Positions 26,501 to 35,307 of a stretch of 64,000 nt of DNA are shown in pieces. Within the stretch, counting starts at the first letter, position 1; each line of letters begins with the position of its first letter. The notes under the pieces are model-generated. The model was given only the letters and a program-made list of their open reading frames with translations. It was not told the DNA's origin and did not search any database. Position numbers and translations under genes: made by a program. Location: positions 81,782 to 145,781 of the forward strand of contig NZ_JAIVFX010000010.1 of assembly GCF_020829625.1 (NCBI RefSeq), written 5' to 3'. Origin of the DNA: Nostoc sp. XA010. GTDB lineage: Bacteria; Cyanobacteriota; Cyanobacteriia; Cyanobacteriales; Nostocaceae.

Positions 26501-29500
26501 CAGTTGGATATCCTTTAAGTTGAGCATATTAAACCACACTTGAAACAGTGGGTTACGACTGGTATCTCGCTCTGGTTGCAATTCTTCTACCAGTTTCTCG
26601 AAAGGCATATCTTGATGGGCATAAGCACCTAATGCCATCTGGCGAACTCGACTCAGCACTGAACGAAAACTAGGGTTGCCGGAAAAATCAGTCCGTAAAA
26701 CGACAGTATTAATAAAAAATCCAATTAACCCTTCAATTTCAGAACGGTTACGTCCAGCGATGGGAGAACCAATGAGAATGTCTTCTTGCCCACTGTAGCG
26801 GTGCAGGATTGTCCCAAAGGCCGCCAGCAAGGTCATGAATAGGGTAACACCTTCCTGACGCGAGAGTTCAATGAGCGCTGCACTCAGAGTCTGCGGGAGC
26901 ATGAGGGATTGGGCCGCCCCGTGGTAAGTTTGCACTGATGGCCGTGGTCGGTCGGTAGGCAATTCCAGTACAGTATTAGCACCTGCTAACTGGGTTTTCC
27001 AGTAGTTGATTTGACTCGAGAGGACTTCACCCGATAGCCATTGATGCTGCCAAACAGCAAAATCGGCATACTGAATGGGTAATTTTGCCAAGGGAAAAGG
27101 CTTACCGCTCAATAAGGCTTCATAAAGGGATGCTAACTGCTGCCAGAGAATACCCATTGACCAGCCATCGGAAGCGATGTGGTGCATCACTAACAAAAGT
27201 ATCTGCTCCTGTTCGTCTATCTGGAGCAAGCAAGCTCGCAACATTAAGTCAGATTCTAAGTTAAAGGGGCGTTTCGCCTCTTGATTCAGCAGAGATTGCA
27301 CCTGCTCCTGAGTTACTTTAACTATCTTGAGTTCAACTGAGCGAGGCTTGCCAATAACTTGTATGGGGCTACCATCCGGCGATGTAATAAAGTTTGTTCG
27401 CAGTGCCTCGTGATGAATAACGATCGCATTTAGTGCCTGTTGCAATATACTCGCGTTGAACTCGCCCGTTAAGCGCAGTGCATTGGAGATGATATAAGTT
27501 GGGCTGTTAGGTTCCAACTGCTCCAAAAACCACACTCGCTGCTGGGCAAAGGATAAAGGGGCTGACTCGCGGTTGGCTATTAGGGGAATAGTCTGGTTTT
27601 GAGGATCATTTTCTTGAGTTTGGGTTTGAGCTAACGCTTGAGCTAAACTAGCGATCGTTGGATTCTCAAATAAAATCTGCAACGGCATTTCTATCTGAAA
27701 GGTTTGGCGAACCCTAGACATGACTTGCGTCGCCAGCAGTGAATGGCCTCCCAATTCAAAAAAATTGTCGTGAATGCCTACTTGTTCCAAACGCAAAACT
27801 TTTACCCAGATGGTAGCTAAGACTTCTTCTGTAGCATTTTGGGGTGGGACAAAGTTAGTTGACAGACTAAGGTCAGATGTATGCGGTGCAGGTAAAGCGC
27901 GGCGGTCTACTTTGCCGTTGGGGTTTAATGGCAGGTTGTCCAAAAATACAAATGAGGCAGGCACCATATATTCAGGCAACCGACCTTGCAAAAAGCGACG
28001 CAATTCAACCTGACTAGGAATTTTCTCTGGGTTGGCAACAATATATGCTACAAGTTGCTTGTCACCAGGAACATCCTCTCTAGCTATGACTAGAGTCTGT
28101 GTTAGTGCTGGATGTTGACCTAATATCGCTTCAATTTCTCCCAATTCAATTCGGAAGCCACGAATTTTCACTTGGTAGTCAATACGACCAAGGAACTCGA
28201 TATTACCGTCTGGTAGAAAACGTGCCAAATCCCCAGTTTTGTAAAGACGTGTCCCAACTTCAGAGTTAAAAGGGTTGAGAATGAACTTCTCTGTGGTTAA
28301 TTCCGGACGGTTAAGATAGCCTCGCGCTAAACCAATCCCGCCAATGTGCAGTTCACCTGATTCACCAACAGGCACAGGCTGCAAATTTTCATCAAGGATG
28401 TAAATCTCTGCATTAGCAATGGGGCGACCAATGGGAGCAATGGTATAGTTAGTACCGCGCTGACAAGTCCAGAAAGTGGCATCAATGGAAGCTTCTGTCG
28501 GGCCATAGCAATTATGGAAAACATTGTCCAAATTCAGTTGGGCAAAGAAGCGTTCTATGAGTTCGCTAGGTAAAGCTTCACCACCGCAGGTAATATGCCT
28601 AAGAAATCGGCAATTCTCAATTCCCTTCTCTTCCAATAAGACACGCAGTATAGAAGGTACTAAAGCCAAGACAGTGATTTGCTGCTCAATAATCACCTTC
28701 ACTAGATAAGTAGTATCTTGCTGTCCACCAGGGCGAGCCAGGATCAATTGCCCCCCGAAGCACAATGGCCAGAATATCTGCCACACTGAGGGGTCGAAGC
28801 TAAAAGAGATAGTCAGTAAAACTTTATCTGCTGGAGTTAATCTAAAGTTTGTTTGCCGCCAGTATAGTTGATTGCAGATACCACGATGAGGGATCATTAC
28901 ACCTTTGGGCTGTCCTGTAGAACCAGATGTGTAGATTACATAGATCAGGTTATCAGCCGTCGTTTGATTTACAGGATTTTCTTGACTGTTTTGGATGTTA
29001 CCTTGCCAGTTTGAGTCTAGACAAACCACTTGCGCCTCATGCGGTGGTAGGTTCTTAACCAATTTTTCTTGGGTCAACAATACTGGTGTCTGGGTATCTG
29101 ATAAGATGAAGGCTAAACGCTCTGGGGGATATGCCGGATCTAAAGGGACATAAGCGCCTCCAGCTTTGAGAATACCCAGTATTCCTACAATCATCTCCAA
29201 AGAGCGCTCCACGCAAATTCCCACAAGTACTTCAGGACCAACTCCCAAAGTACGTAGATAGTGCGCTAGTTGATTCGCCCGCTTATTTAACTGTTGATAA
29301 GTAAGTTGTATATCTTCAGATACTACAGCAATTGCTTGAGGCGATCGCTCTACTTGCATCTCAAACATCTGATGGATGCACAGATCGTTATCAACTACTT
29401 GAGTGTTATTACATACCTCTAGAACTTGAGTGCCGATGATGTGAGTTAAGGTATTTAACGGAATATTTTGCTTATACTCTGGAGTCTGGCTATTTCTCTG

Positions 29501-29503
29501 CAT
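23540..29503 (-). CDS. Two-module nonribosomal peptide synthetase (A-T-C-A-T-TE)
   Basis: 1987 aa. Order by motif: adenylation domain 1 (about 45-545; YTSGSTGQPKGVM), carrier 1 (FFELGGHSLLA, about 588), condensation domain (about 655-1075; active-site HHIASDG about 774), adenylation domain 2 (about 1085-1600; FTSGTTGIPKGVL), carrier 2 (FFELGGHSILA, about 1653), thioesterase (about 1700-1985; GYSFGG with the nucleophile Ser about 1801). With no starter condensation domain, the first amino acid enters with a free amine, and the predicted product is a dipeptide released, or cyclised, by the TE. Specificity residues read by eye are D-P-W-A-I-C-C-I-D for A1 and D-V-R-H-F-A-L-L-A for A2; I cannot name the substrates. 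No phosphopantetheinyl transferase, tailoring or transporter gene adjoins it. Confidence 0.95.
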   Translation of the reverse strand: MQRNSQTPEYKQNIPLNTLTHIIGTQVLEVCNNTQVVDNDLCIHQMFEMQVERSPQAIAVVSEDIQLTYQQLNKRANQLAHYLRTLGVGPEVLVGICVERSLEMIVGILGILKAGGAYVPLDPAYPPERLAFILSDTQTPVLLTQEKLVKNLPPHEAQVVCLDSNWQGNIQNSQENPVNQTTADNLIYVIYTSGSTGQPKGVMIPHRGICNQLYWRQTNFRLTPADKVLLTISFSFDPSVWQIFWPLCFGGQLILARPGGQQDTTYLVKVIIEQQITVLALVPSILRVLLEEKGIENCRFLRHITCGGEALPSELIERFFAQLNLDNVFHNCYGPTEASIDATFWTCQRGTNYTIAPIGRPIANAEIYILDENLQPVPVGESGELHIGGIGLARGYLNRPELTTEKFILNPFNSEVGTRLYKTGDLARFLPDGNIEFLGRIDYQVKIRGFRIELGEIEAILGQHPALTQTLVIAREDVPGDKQLVAYIVANPEKIPSQVELRRFLQGRLPEYMVPASFVFLDNLPLNPNGKVDRRALPAPHTSDLSLSTNFVPPQNATEEVLATIWVKVLRLEQVGIHDNFFELGGHSLLATQVMSRVRQTFQIEMPLQILFENPTIASLAQALAQTQTQENDPQNQTIPLIANRESAPLSFAQQRVWFLEQLEPNSPTYIISNALRLTGEFNASILQQALNAIVIHHEALRTNFITSPDGSPIQVIGKPRSVELKIVKVTQEQVQSLLNQEAKRPFNLESDLMLRACLLQIDEQEQILLLVMHHIASDGWSMGILWQQLASLYEALLSGKPFPLAKLPIQYADFAVWQHQWLSGEVLSSQINYWKTQLAGANTVLELPTDRPRPSVQTYHGAAQSLMLPQTLSAALIELSRQEGVTLFMTLLAAFGTILHRYSGQEDILIGSPIAGRNRSEIEGLIGFFINTVVLRTDFSGNPSFRSVLSRVRQMALGAYAHQDMPFEKLVEELQPERDTSRNPLFQVWFNMLNLKDIQLELPGAAIEPVSMLETASKFDLTLYVTEKNQGIQLDLVYNTDLFASERMMEMLNQFHHLLNQIVAATECQISLYSLVTPGARTLLPEPRAVLPEPRYELVTTMFTSWVNRTPEHSALRQGSRTWNYGELGKSAQALARVLLSYGVQRGDVVAVFGTRSFALIVSMNAVLLSGGVLLTLDPKLPSDTYGGLRQRHLLMLKEAKAKYILYIDSQHPEDKEIYKSLIIIRVNPDTGEAINSPKDSSKAINLPEITADDPAYIFFTSGTTGIPKGVLGCHKGMAHFLNWQRQTFEIGQQDRVAQLTGLSFDVVLRDIFLPLTSGATLCLPEEGHNLEPTKILNYLEHEQISVLHTVPSLAQSWLANVPSGVYLRNLRWLFFAGEPLKETLVYRWRDAFPESGEIVNLYGPTETTLAKCYYRIPVECTPGIQPVGLPLPETQALVLTPNNQLCGIGEPGEIVIRTPFCTLGYINAQEENRSRFVKNLFRNDERDWIYYTGDRGCYRPDGSLAILGRRDHQVKIRGIRIELGEIETVLAQHPHVLQTVVIAREDIPGDQRLVAYIIPNQDWASTISDIRSFLLTKLPQYMLPSAFVLLDTMPLTPNGKVDRRALPAPDSSRQELEATFVAPRNEVERQLTEIWEQTLGVQPIGVKDNFFELGGHSILAVKLFWQIEKTFNKNLPLAILFQSGTVEALAKIICQEDVAANKTLVNTLDESRTTWSSLVEIQPNGSKPPFFCIHGLGGEVLCFRELAQHLGPDQPLYGLQPQGLDGKHPFHTRVEDMATHYIQEIQTLQPNGPYYLGGYSFGGVVAFEMARQLQEQGEQVGILVMLDSCRPGYSWRASFLKRVFLHLNNIVQQGPAYLWQRVVRWSYWRKSLLQNTYNRYLEVALDIPVSDKHLKIIDANTQAVSEYIFPVYPGRAILLRTEDQNRDEAIGTQYDPQFGWGEVVAGGLDIHYIPGSHLGLLNEPHVQLLAETLRNCLIQAQSPKN

Positions 29504-30782
29504 TTTTTATATATCAACTCCATCAACAAATGCGATTATTTTAATTTATTATTTATTGTAAATGTTTTTATACAAAATTATCTGTGAGTCTGCACATTAA
29601 TAAATGCCCTCAGGATAGAAGTTTAGCTAGGCTTAAGACCAGTCCAGTGCGCGAAATGCTTCTGGTTTGCACTACCCATGTTAATTATATGCATCTTCAA
29701 ACGTCCTTGATACTTAAAACTCTAATTAATCACTTTTTATTAAACACAATAACTGCTAAAATTTTACCAAATATTTTATTCCTAATTAAAACTTTAAAAC
29801 CCATTTAAATTGAAAAAATGCCTGATTACATTATTGAGGTACAGTTAGGTACAAGCCTTTAGTTTCAATATGTTTGTTTACTTTACAAATACTTTTTTGT
29901 ATAAATCTCTATATTGTTCAAATACAATGACTGAAAAGACTTTATCTTTTTCTACGAAAATTTGCTGAAAGAAAAAACAATTATTACCCAATCTTCATTG
30001 TGTTTCTTCAAATATAAAAATACTGTAAAGCTAAAGAATTGATTCTCTGTCAGTAAGTAAAAATGTCTATAATGCAGATATGACAACACTCAACAGATAT
30101 CAACCACTGTTGATATTACTTTATGACCAATTATCTAGAGATGCCCATAAAACTTACTCGATCTCAACCATCACAGGAATTTATGTAAAGTTTTGTAACG
30201 ATAATCAAATTTTTAATGCATTTTGTTATATCCTATGTGTGTAAGTTTTGTTAGTCAGTAATTATGCGTAAAAAAACAGACAACTTCTAAGCAAAGCTGA
30301 ATTAGTCTAGCTAAACATGCTAGAGTAATTTCCGAAGGTATATCATTGCCTAATAGAAGTGAAAATCTGCAATGGAACTGTAGTAACTTAGTTCAACTCT
30401 TACGCACCTAAAAAATCCTTCCTAATATTTTTATCTGAGCTACTTGATTACCTGACCTACTTGATTATTTACGTCAGTGATTTTATTCTGCTATTAAGTT
30501 AACACTCACGAAAAAATCTTTGTTTTGGCATCTAAAGCTCAAAATTTCCAGGCTAAAGTGGATTCTATCCTGCAATAAAAGCTAGGCATCTGGGTAGTAA
30601 ATGCGCTCAACCGACCCTAAAAGATGCTTTTGATCAAGAATTTAATTTTAAAGTTAGTGCAAAGAAAAATGGTTAATTATTAGGCTATAAAGTCCAGGTT
30701 TCTTTGAAAGAAAAATATGAAATTTCCCACACCGTTAATATAAGCTTCCATCGAATTTTAACTACACCAAGTCTTTATAACT
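29504..30782. other. Long AT-rich intergenic region between NRPS and EPS locus
   Basis: About 1.3 kb without an intact gene. It must hold the divergent promoters of the NRPS and the exopolysaccharide genes, but no clear box is recognisable by eye. The last 220 bases look like a decayed coding sequence (listed separately). Confidence 0.5.
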
Positions 30783-30787
30783 ATGAC
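30565..30787 (+). pseudogene. Possible decayed C-terminal coding remnant
   Basis: One frame reads AIKARHLGSKCAQPTLKDAF, FDQEFNFKVSAKKNG, a stop, then LLGYKVQVSLKEKYEISHTV, FHRILTTPSLYNYD and a final stop at about 30787, overlapping the start of the next gene. The residue mix looks protein-like on both sides of a single internal stop, and there is no start codon. Family not recognised; could be chance in AT-rich DNA. Confidence 0.25.
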
Positions 30788-32225
30788 TAATCAAAGCATC
30801 ACAACAAGTAAATTCAATGAAGTGCCTTTAGATTTACGTGCATCTTCATTTGCCAGGGTACGTAAGGGTTCGTGGTGGTTGAGATTAACAACATTGTTTT
30901 TAGTAGACTATACTCTTTTATCCTTGGCTTGGGTTATAGCTGGATATCAATCTTCTTATGGTCATTTTACTTCGTATATACAGAGTCATTATTTGCCGAT
31001 TCTAATAACTATTGCTATTCAAATAGGCTCATTAGCTATCGAGGGTATTTATCGAGAAGGTCAAAAACGCTATGACTATTTCAATATTATAAAATCGTTA
31101 ACTTTTGCACATGGATTAATACTCCTAGTTTGTCTTTTATATCAGCCAGTGATTGATATTACACGCCCAAGATTAATATTGTTATCTTGGTTGCTAAGTA
31201 TATTGTTTGTTTGTACTGGTAGATATGCTATAAATATTACGCTTGAATATCTGCGGAAACAGAAAAAAATAGTTCGTTCTTCTGTTTTCATTATTTGCGA
31301 TTCTCAAGACCATGAACTGATAAATAGCTTTATAAAAAAAGAAAAACATTATATTGTATCTGGAACTGCTAAAGCTAATTCATTAGATAGATATCAACGT
31401 CAAAAAACATTGAATCAACTTAATGAATTAGGTGTAACAGAAGTTTTTATATCTTGGGATGCTCTAAAAAATAGAATGTTTTTATGCTGGTTATTTCAAG
31501 CATCTGGCATCCAAGTACATATTTTACCGATGGAATTAAAACCAATTTATAAAAACATAGAATTTAATAAAATAGGGGGAATGCCTTGTCTGAGTTTGGA
31601 TTGTCCAATTATTACAGGTAAAGATTTTTGGATAAAGCGTACTTGTGATTTTTGCTTTGCGACTTTATTTGTAATGTTATCATTTCCTATTTATATAGCT
31701 ATAGCTATAGCTATCAAACTGGACTCTCCCGGCACAGTATTTTACAAACAAACCCGTATAGGTTTACATGGGCAACAGTTTAAAGTATGGAAATTCAGAA
31801 CTATGAGGTCTGATGCAGAAAAATTCCAAAAAGAATTAGAAGCATTAAATGAAACGAAAGATGGGATTATCTTTAAAATTAAAGATGATCCGCGCATTAC
31901 CCGTGTTGGAAAATTCCTTCGACGTTATAGCTTAGACGAATTACCCCAACTTTTTAACGTTATCCTTGGAGAAATGAGTATAGTAGGCCCTCGGCCTTTA
32001 CCTATTAGAGATGTAGATAAGTTTTCTGAACATCATTTTATTCGCCATGAAGTTTTACCTGGTATTACAGGTCTTTGGCAAGTTTCAGGTCGCTCGGACA
32101 TTTTAGACTTTGAACAAGTGATAAATCTTGATCTTAACTACATCGAAAATTGGTCGCTTCGGTTAGACTTTGAAATTCTCCTCAAAACAGTTATGGTAGT
32201 TTTGAAAAAAGAAGGTGCTTACTAA
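30783..32225 (+). CDS. Undecaprenyl-phosphate sugar-1-phosphate transferase (initiating EPS enzyme, WcaJ/WbaP type)
   Basis: Starts exopolysaccharide repeat units by moving a sugar-1-phosphate from a nucleotide sugar to the lipid carrier. 480 aa. The N-terminal half has about four membrane segments (about 35-125) and a Rossmann-like CoA-binding-like region (about 150-270); a further membrane helix (DFCFATLFVMLSFPIYIAIA, about 288) leads into the catalytic bacterial sugar transferase domain. Seen there: FKVWKFRTMRSDAEKFQ, DELPQLFNVILGEMSIVGPR and PGITGLWQVSGRS. It opens a run of EPS genes on the same strand up to 39029. Confidence 0.93.
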   Translation: MTNQSITTSKFNEVPLDLRASSFARVRKGSWWLRLTTLFLVDYTLLSLAWVIAGYQSSYGHFTSYIQSHYLPILITIAIQIGSLAIEGIYREGQKRYDYFNIIKSLTFAHGLILLVCLLYQPVIDITRPRLILLSWLLSILFVCTGRYAINITLEYLRKQKKIVRSSVFIICDSQDHELINSFIKKEKHYIVSGTAKANSLDRYQRQKTLNQLNELGVTEVFISWDALKNRMFLCWLFQASGIQVHILPMELKPIYKNIEFNKIGGMPCLSLDCPIITGKDFWIKRTCDFCFATLFVMLSFPIYIAIAIAIKLDSPGTVFYKQTRIGLHGQQFKVWKFRTMRSDAEKFQKELEALNETKDGIIFKIKDDPRITRVGKFLRRYSLDELPQLFNVILGEMSIVGPRPLPIRDVDKFSEHHFIRHEVLPGITGLWQVSGRSDILDFEQVINLDLNYIENWSLRLDFEILLKTVMVVLKKEGAY

Positions 32226-32488
32226 AGATTAGAAAAAAATTATAGCGAACAGCAATAATTGTATTTAGATATTGCTAAAATTATTGCAGTTTTCAGTGGA
32301 GCTTCTGTTTCTAACGCATTAAATTTAGATTGTCTAATTTGTTAAGTAACTACCTACTTAAAGACGATAAAAGGTTTTGCGTTTACAACTCAAGCTTCTA
32401 AACGATATATCCAAAAAAATGAGGTTATGAGATATATAGGTATTGGCAATTCAAAATGAGCGAATTAAGGTGAATTAATAATTTAAGA

Positions 32489-33931
32489 ATGGTAGAAAAG
32501 TACAAATTCATAAGTAATTCCCTCTCAATGATAGTCAATCGGTTAGCGCAAAGTATAACAGCTTTTGTATTAACCGCTGCTATTGCTCGTAATCTAGGAG
32601 CTGAAGCTATAGGTCAGTATCTACTAGCCTATAGCTACTACTTTATTTTTGTGGGCATTGCTTCACAGGGGCTAAAGATATTATTTACAAGAGAACTAGC
32701 CCGTGAACCACAAAAAACATCAGTTTATTTGATGAGTGGTACCTGCTTGCAGTTAATATTTAGTCTGCTCAGTTATGGGGCATTAGTGATTGTAGTATTT
32801 TTACTTCCTTATAGTTCCAAAACCTCGACTCTTTGCTACATAATGGGCTTAACGATAATTCCCTTTGCACTTTCCAACGTAACAGAGGCAATTTTCCAAG
32901 CTAAAGAAAAGATGCATTTGATTGCCATTGCTACAGTCCCAGTGTATGTACTACGCCTAATAATAATGATCTGGGCGATGCAATTGAAGTATGGAATTGA
33001 ATATCTGGGAGGGATACTATTTTGTTCTGAAACATTAATTCTCGTAATTGAATGGATTATAATCACACAATTAGTCAAAATACAATGGCAGATTGATAAA
33101 GATTTTGTATGGGATACAATTAAAATCTCACGAACATTTTTTGCTATTGAAGCAATAGCTGTAATCAGTAGTAGAATTGAAATCTTGATTCTTTCATTGT
33201 TAGGAAATGAATTTTTAGTAGGTCTTTTCGGTGCAATCCTACAATTACTACAACCATTTTTAATTATTGCCAACAGTATAACTGTAGCAATGTTTCCGAG
33301 GCTCTCAAAAGTAGTAGATCAAGGACGGGAAAAGCAGCAGAAAATCACTGAAAGCTTTATTGAAATTTTACTAACGATGGGATTACCCTTATTGCTTGGA
33401 TTATTATTTTTCGGGAAAGATTTACTGATTTTTATTTATGATTTTAGCTTCGCTCAAGGAAGTTTAGCTCTTAGTATAAGCGCTATGTCACTCCTTTTGT
33501 TGCCTTTCACACGCACACTTTGCTCTCTACTTGTAGCCAACCATTTTGAGAGAGTGAACCTTCGTGAACTGGTTATTACAACTACATTAGGAGGCTTAGG
33601 AGGTGTAGTATTAGTTTCCCGATATCAGTTAGTAGGTGCAGCTATAATGGTATTGCTAATGACTATTCTTTCCTTTACCCAGTATCTTTACTTTACTTAT
33701 ACTCTCCTATTTCCATTAAATTTATGGCGAGTTATTCGTCGTCCTGTGATGATAAGCACTTTGATGCTAATTGTATTCTTAATTTTAAAAAAAATAAACT
33801 TAGACTTCTTATCGACTCTAATTATTGCAATTTCTTTCTATATTTTATTCGTTATTTTTCTGAGTATTGATGCTTTAGGTGGAATTAATGTTGTAAAGGA
33901 AAAAATTGTAAAAATAAGGACGAAGTTTTAA
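32489..33931 (+). CDS. Wzx-type flippase / polysaccharide biosynthesis membrane protein
   Basis: A 480-aa integral membrane protein with about 12-14 hydrophobic helices and the N-terminal signature of the MATE/MOP-type polysaccharide transporters (NSLSMIVNRLAQSITAFVLT, ARNLGAEAIGQYLLAYSY). It should flip lipid-linked repeat units across the plasma membrane. It follows the initiating transferase by 260 bases and precedes a glycosyltransferase, as in Wzx/Wzy-type clusters. Confidence 0.9.
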   Translation: MVEKYKFISNSLSMIVNRLAQSITAFVLTAAIARNLGAEAIGQYLLAYSYYFIFVGIASQGLKILFTRELAREPQKTSVYLMSGTCLQLIFSLLSYGALVIVVFLLPYSSKTSTLCYIMGLTIIPFALSNVTEAIFQAKEKMHLIAIATVPVYVLRLIIMIWAMQLKYGIEYLGGILFCSETLILVIEWIIITQLVKIQWQIDKDFVWDTIKISRTFFAIEAIAVISSRIEILILSLLGNEFLVGLFGAILQLLQPFLIIANSITVAMFPRLSKVVDQGREKQQKITESFIEILLTMGLPLLLGLLFFGKDLLIFIYDFSFAQGSLALSISAMSLLLLPFTRTLCSLLVANHFERVNLRELVITTTLGGLGGVVLVSRYQLVGAAIMVLLMTILSFTQYLYFTYTLLFPLNLWRVIRRPVMISTLMLIVFLILKKINLDFLSTLIIAISFYILFVIFLSIDALGGINVVKEKIVKIRTKF

Positions 33932-34032
33932 TGTATCCTGCTTATAAAACAGTAAAGTTGCCGGATTTAAGATAAGCAAAGCAATGAGTATTGAATATCT
34001 TCAAGCAAAAATCAACAACCAAAAAATTAGCA

Positions 34033-34980
34033 ATGGTAAATGAAAGTAACGAAACAATAGTCAGCGTCGTGATTCCTACACGCAATAGACCACAAATTGT
34101 TGCCAGGGGTGTCAAAACTGCATTAGCTCAAACATTTCAATCAATTGAAGTGATTGTAATAATAGACGGCCCCGATCAGGAAACAGTCAATGTGCTATCT
34201 CAAATAGCCGATCCAAGATTGAGAGTCATAGAACTATCAAAAAATATTGGACCATCAGGGGCTAGAAATACTGGTGTAAGGGAAGCTAAAGGTACTTGGA
34301 TAGCCTTTTTAGATGATGATGATGAATGGCTTTCACAAAAATTGGAGCGTCAACTTGAAGTAGCAAATAATTCCCATTATGATTTTCCAGTTGTCGCCAG
34401 TCGTTTCATTTCCCAGACTCCAAAAGGTGAGTTTATTCGTCCGATAAGGCTACCTAACGTCTCTGAACCTCTAAGCGAATATCTTTTTGCACGTAACTCT
34501 TTTTTTAAAGAAGAAGGCTGCATACAAACCTCAACTATCTTGGTGAAAAAAGAATTAATGCAAAAAATGCCTCTGGAAGAAAAATTTTACAGACATGAGG
34601 ATTGGGAGTGGTTGCTTCGAGTTACTGCTATCGAAGGTGTAGGAGTAGAGTTTGTGCCTGAGCCTATGGCGATTTGGCATTCAGAAATGGGAATCAAGCG
34701 CTTAAGCAACATCAACGACTGGCAATATTCCTTGGATTGGATTCGTTCCACCCGCTATTTAGTAACACCAAAGGCTTATTCAGGCTTTATTGCAACAATG
34801 ATTACTCCTTCTGCGTCCTCAGTAGGTGATTGGAAAGCCTTTTTTCCTTTGTTGTGGGAAGCTATACGCTGCGGCAAGCCCCGCCCAATTGATATATGCT
34901 TGTACTTAATTATGTGGCTATTCCCTCAGCAGTTGAGGCAACAAGTTAGCTCTATTTTGAGCAAGAAGTTCAAAAAATAA
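34033..34980 (+). CDS. Family 2 glycosyltransferase
   Basis: A 315-aa GT-A-fold enzyme adding a sugar to the lipid-linked EPS unit. Seen: SVVIPTRNRPQIVARGVKTA (nucleotide-sugar start), NIGPSGARNTGVREAKGTW, the DxD-like FLDDDDEW, and a catalytic-side RHEDWEWLLR with ED. The ATG at 34033 is preferred over an upstream in-frame TTG (33991), because the family begins shortly before VSVVIPTRNR. It is the only ordinary glycosyltransferase in the locus; others must be elsewhere. Confidence 0.92.
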   Translation: MVNESNETIVSVVIPTRNRPQIVARGVKTALAQTFQSIEVIVIIDGPDQETVNVLSQIADPRLRVIELSKNIGPSGARNTGVREAKGTWIAFLDDDDEWLSQKLERQLEVANNSHYDFPVVASRFISQTPKGEFIRPIRLPNVSEPLSEYLFARNSFFKEEGCIQTSTILVKKELMQKMPLEEKFYRHEDWEWLLRVTAIEGVGVEFVPEPMAIWHSEMGIKRLSNINDWQYSLDWIRSTRYLVTPKAYSGFIATMITPSASSVGDWKAFFPLLWEAIRCGKPRPIDICLYLIMWLFPQQLRQQVSSILSKKFKK

Positions 34981-35307
34981 GAGGCTCTTCACAAAAGAAA
35001 AGCAAAAAGCAGAAGAGAAAATTTACCAAAAAGCTTGAAGCGTGAATTTAAAGACCACTAAAAAAGGGAGTTGTGGCCATAGCCATAGTGCGAGATACAA
35101 AACGTCTGTAGTTCAGTTACATGCTTTTAAACTTATGTTACTTCTGTCTTTCGGGGTAAATGAAAAAATGCCAATTCAAAAAATCCAGTCATCTCATAAA
35201 AAGTAAGTGGATAGATATAGTAAAGTATTTTTCTAAATCAATGGTTACTAGTAATTAAAATTTTGTGACTTTTTTATATATACGATGATATTTACACATA
35301 ATAAAAA
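34981..35307. other. Intergenic within EPS locus, nothing recognised
   Basis: AT-rich, no open frame of note, no repeat family found. It may carry a separate promoter for the polymerase gene. Confidence 0.5.

Noticed and set aside
24163..28709. Several frames inside the NRPS on other phases
   Set aside because: Shadows of a long, motif-rich synthetase gene.
29504..30560. Structured RNA or gene in the long gap before the EPS locus
   Set aside because: No stable hairpin series or coding frame could be supported by eye.
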